Shown piece after piece: positions 4,947 through 5,739 of a DNA stretch of 5,739 bases (the first letter of the stretch is position 1; each line of letters starts with the position of its first letter). A program made the translations under genes and the position numbers. This DNA is from an uncultured Candidatus Saccharibacteria bacterium (lineage in GTDB: Bacteria; Patescibacteria; Saccharimonadia; Saccharimonadales; UBA5946), in the NCBI GenBank assembly GCA_946886435.1, contig CAMPIR010000046.1:1-5739 (forward strand). The letters run 5' to 3'. The notes under the pieces were generated by a model, which was not told the DNA's origin, searched no databases, and saw only the letters and a list, made by a program, of their open reading frames with translations.

Positions 4947-5739
4947 GGCTGACCAGGAATCTTGAACTGACCAGGGTCATTTGGAGCCGGCTGTGTTGGT
5001 TCACTCGATGGCTGGACTGGGAACGAAGGATCGTTCGGAAGCGTCGAATCTGGTGATGCACTGTCCTGCGTAGGCGCTGGGGTCACTTCCTCGCCTGGTA
5101 ACGGTGGCAAGGTTGAGAAATCAGGTAGCGGCGGCAAGCTCGGAGGCATGGGCACTGCACTTGCTGGCTGAGGTTCAACCGGTATCGGTTCTGTGAATGC
5201 CGATGGTTCGCCGACCGGTGCTGGCACCGACTGATCGCTCACCTGGGGTGAGTCATGCTCAAGAGACAGCGCTGGAACAGCTCCGGCACTATCGAGAGGT
5301 TTTCCTGCTGGATCGAATGGCATCGATGCAAGCGCCGCGTCGATAGCTACGCGCGCGTCTTCGGCAGCTTTGCCCCTGGTCTGCTCATCGATATCTGCCA
5401 ATGTCGGGAATGATGCAGGTGGTGCTGGCACCGGTGCTGGCTCAAAGCTCAATGCTTCATCGCTCGTGCTCTCGATCGGCTGTTCAGCGGCGGGCGCTGA
5501 CTCAGGGACGACGGCCGCTGGAGCCTCTGGTACCGGAGCGTCGAGAACGACTGGTGCCGGAACATCAGGAACAACAGGAGTTTCCGGAGCTGATCCGTCA
5601 TGGCTCAAGATCTGACGGTTTGTACTCATCTGTTCTTCACGGCGTTTTTCTTCTTCGGCATCACTCGCCGTAGCGTTTAGCGTACCGCCAAATGTCGGCT
5701 GTTCGGCCGTCTCATCGGTCTGCCATGTACGATGTTCCT
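4943..5739 (-). CDS. Proline/alanine-rich disordered protein, 5' end cut by window edge
   Basis: The minus-strand frame is open from the right edge to a TAG at 4943. An ATG exists at 5629 (228 residues from there), but the frame continues upstream with coding-like, charged residues (an EEEKRREEQ stretch just before it). There is also neither a Shine-Dalgarno sequence nor a -10 near that ATG, so I treat it as internal. The visible 265 residues are dominated by Pro, Ala, Val, Ser, Glu and Asp, with segments such as PVVPDVPAPVVLDAPVPEAP and PMPPSLPPLPDFSTLPPLPG, and end in GQFKIPGQP. This suggests an extended disordered tail or linker. One island looks helical: FPTLADIDEQTRGKAAEDAR followed by VAIDAALASMPFD. 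No membrane segment is visible in this part. Function is unknown; the missing N-terminal part may carry the diagnostic domain. Plausible roles are a spacer in a surface or envelope protein or a scaffold, both guesses. Confidence 0.82.
   Translation of the reverse strand, partial: EHRTWQTDETAEQPTFGGTLNATASDAEEEKRREEQMSTNRQILSHDGSAPETPVVPDVPAPVVLDAPVPEAPAAVVPESAPAAEQPIESTSDEALSFEPAPVPAPPASFPTLADIDEQTRGKAAEDARVAIDAALASMPFDPAGKPLDSAGAVPALSLEHDSPQVSDQSVPAPVGEPSAFTEPIPVEPQPASAVPMPPSLPPLPDFSTLPPLPGEEVTPAPTQDSASPDSTLPNDPSFPVQPSSEPTQPAPNDPGQFKIPGQP

Noticed and set aside
4949..4976. Direct repeat of CTGACCAGG near the 3' end of the Pro-rich gene
   Set aside because: It lies in or beside codons for repeated Pro-Gly-Gln residues and is explained by low-complexity protein sequence rather than by a mobile or regulatory repeat.
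4943..5629. ATG at 5629 as the true start of the Pro-rich protein
   Set aside because: The frame stays open and coding-like to the window edge, and there is no Shine-Dalgarno sequence and no -10 at the distance seen for the other genes.
1..5739. CRISPR arrays, tRNA or rRNA genes, insertion sequences, attachment sites
   Set aside because: No regularly spaced repeats, tRNA-like cloverleaf, transposase motif or flanking terminal inverted repeats were seen; nearly all of the window is accounted for by coding sequence and short promoter/terminator gaps.

Overview
This window looks like a housekeeping segment of a bacterial chromosome of about 50% GC. Its mix of genes suggests a reduced-genome lineage of the Patescibacteria (CPR) radiation, most likely Saccharibacteria (TM7). 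The reasons are a very short TruB with no C-terminal RNA-binding extension, a PNPase with unusual active-site-loop spellings, uncharacterised small proteins placed inside a normally conserved ribosome/RNA cluster, and gene starts that look leaderless. This taxonomic call is an inference from gene features, not a search result.

Layout, reading the minus strand from right to left. At the right edge (4943-5739) is the 3' part of a long proline/alanine-rich, apparently disordered protein. It converges with a plus-strand LmbE/PIG-L type deacetylase gene (4260-4946), and the two stop codons share one CTAG. Divergent from the deacetylase, only 23 bp away, begins the minus-strand series truB (tRNA pseudouridine-55 synthase), an unknown 272-codon gene, rpsO (ribosomal protein S15), an unknown 170-codon gene, and pnp (polynucleotide phosphorylase, cut by the left edge before its KH and S1 domains). 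The order truB - x - rpsO - y - pnp is the familiar bacterial truB-(ribF)-rpsO-pnp cluster, with an unknown protein where ribF often lies and a second unknown protein wedged between rpsO and pnp.

The control signals are unusually legible. Both unknown genes have near-perfect sigma-70 promoters (TTGACA, 17-bp spacer, TATAAT or TATGAT, each preceded by TGC). rpsO has its own weaker promoter and a textbook intrinsic terminator, so it is uncoupled from pnp. pnp has an extended -10 promoter, a roughly 85-nt leader with a 55-nt imperfect hairpin, and the only strong Shine-Dalgarno sequence in the window. For the 272-codon gene and rpsO, and more weakly for truB and the deacetylase gene, the predicted transcription start falls on or within one base of the start codon, which would give leaderless mRNAs.

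The common theme is RNA maturation and translation: S15 assembles the 30S platform, TruB modifies the tRNA T-loop, and PNPase degrades RNA. The pnp leader hairpin resembles in architecture the RNase III/PNPase autoregulatory leader known from E. coli. All gaps between genes are short (23-106 bp), and no RNA genes, CRISPR arrays or mobile elements were seen.
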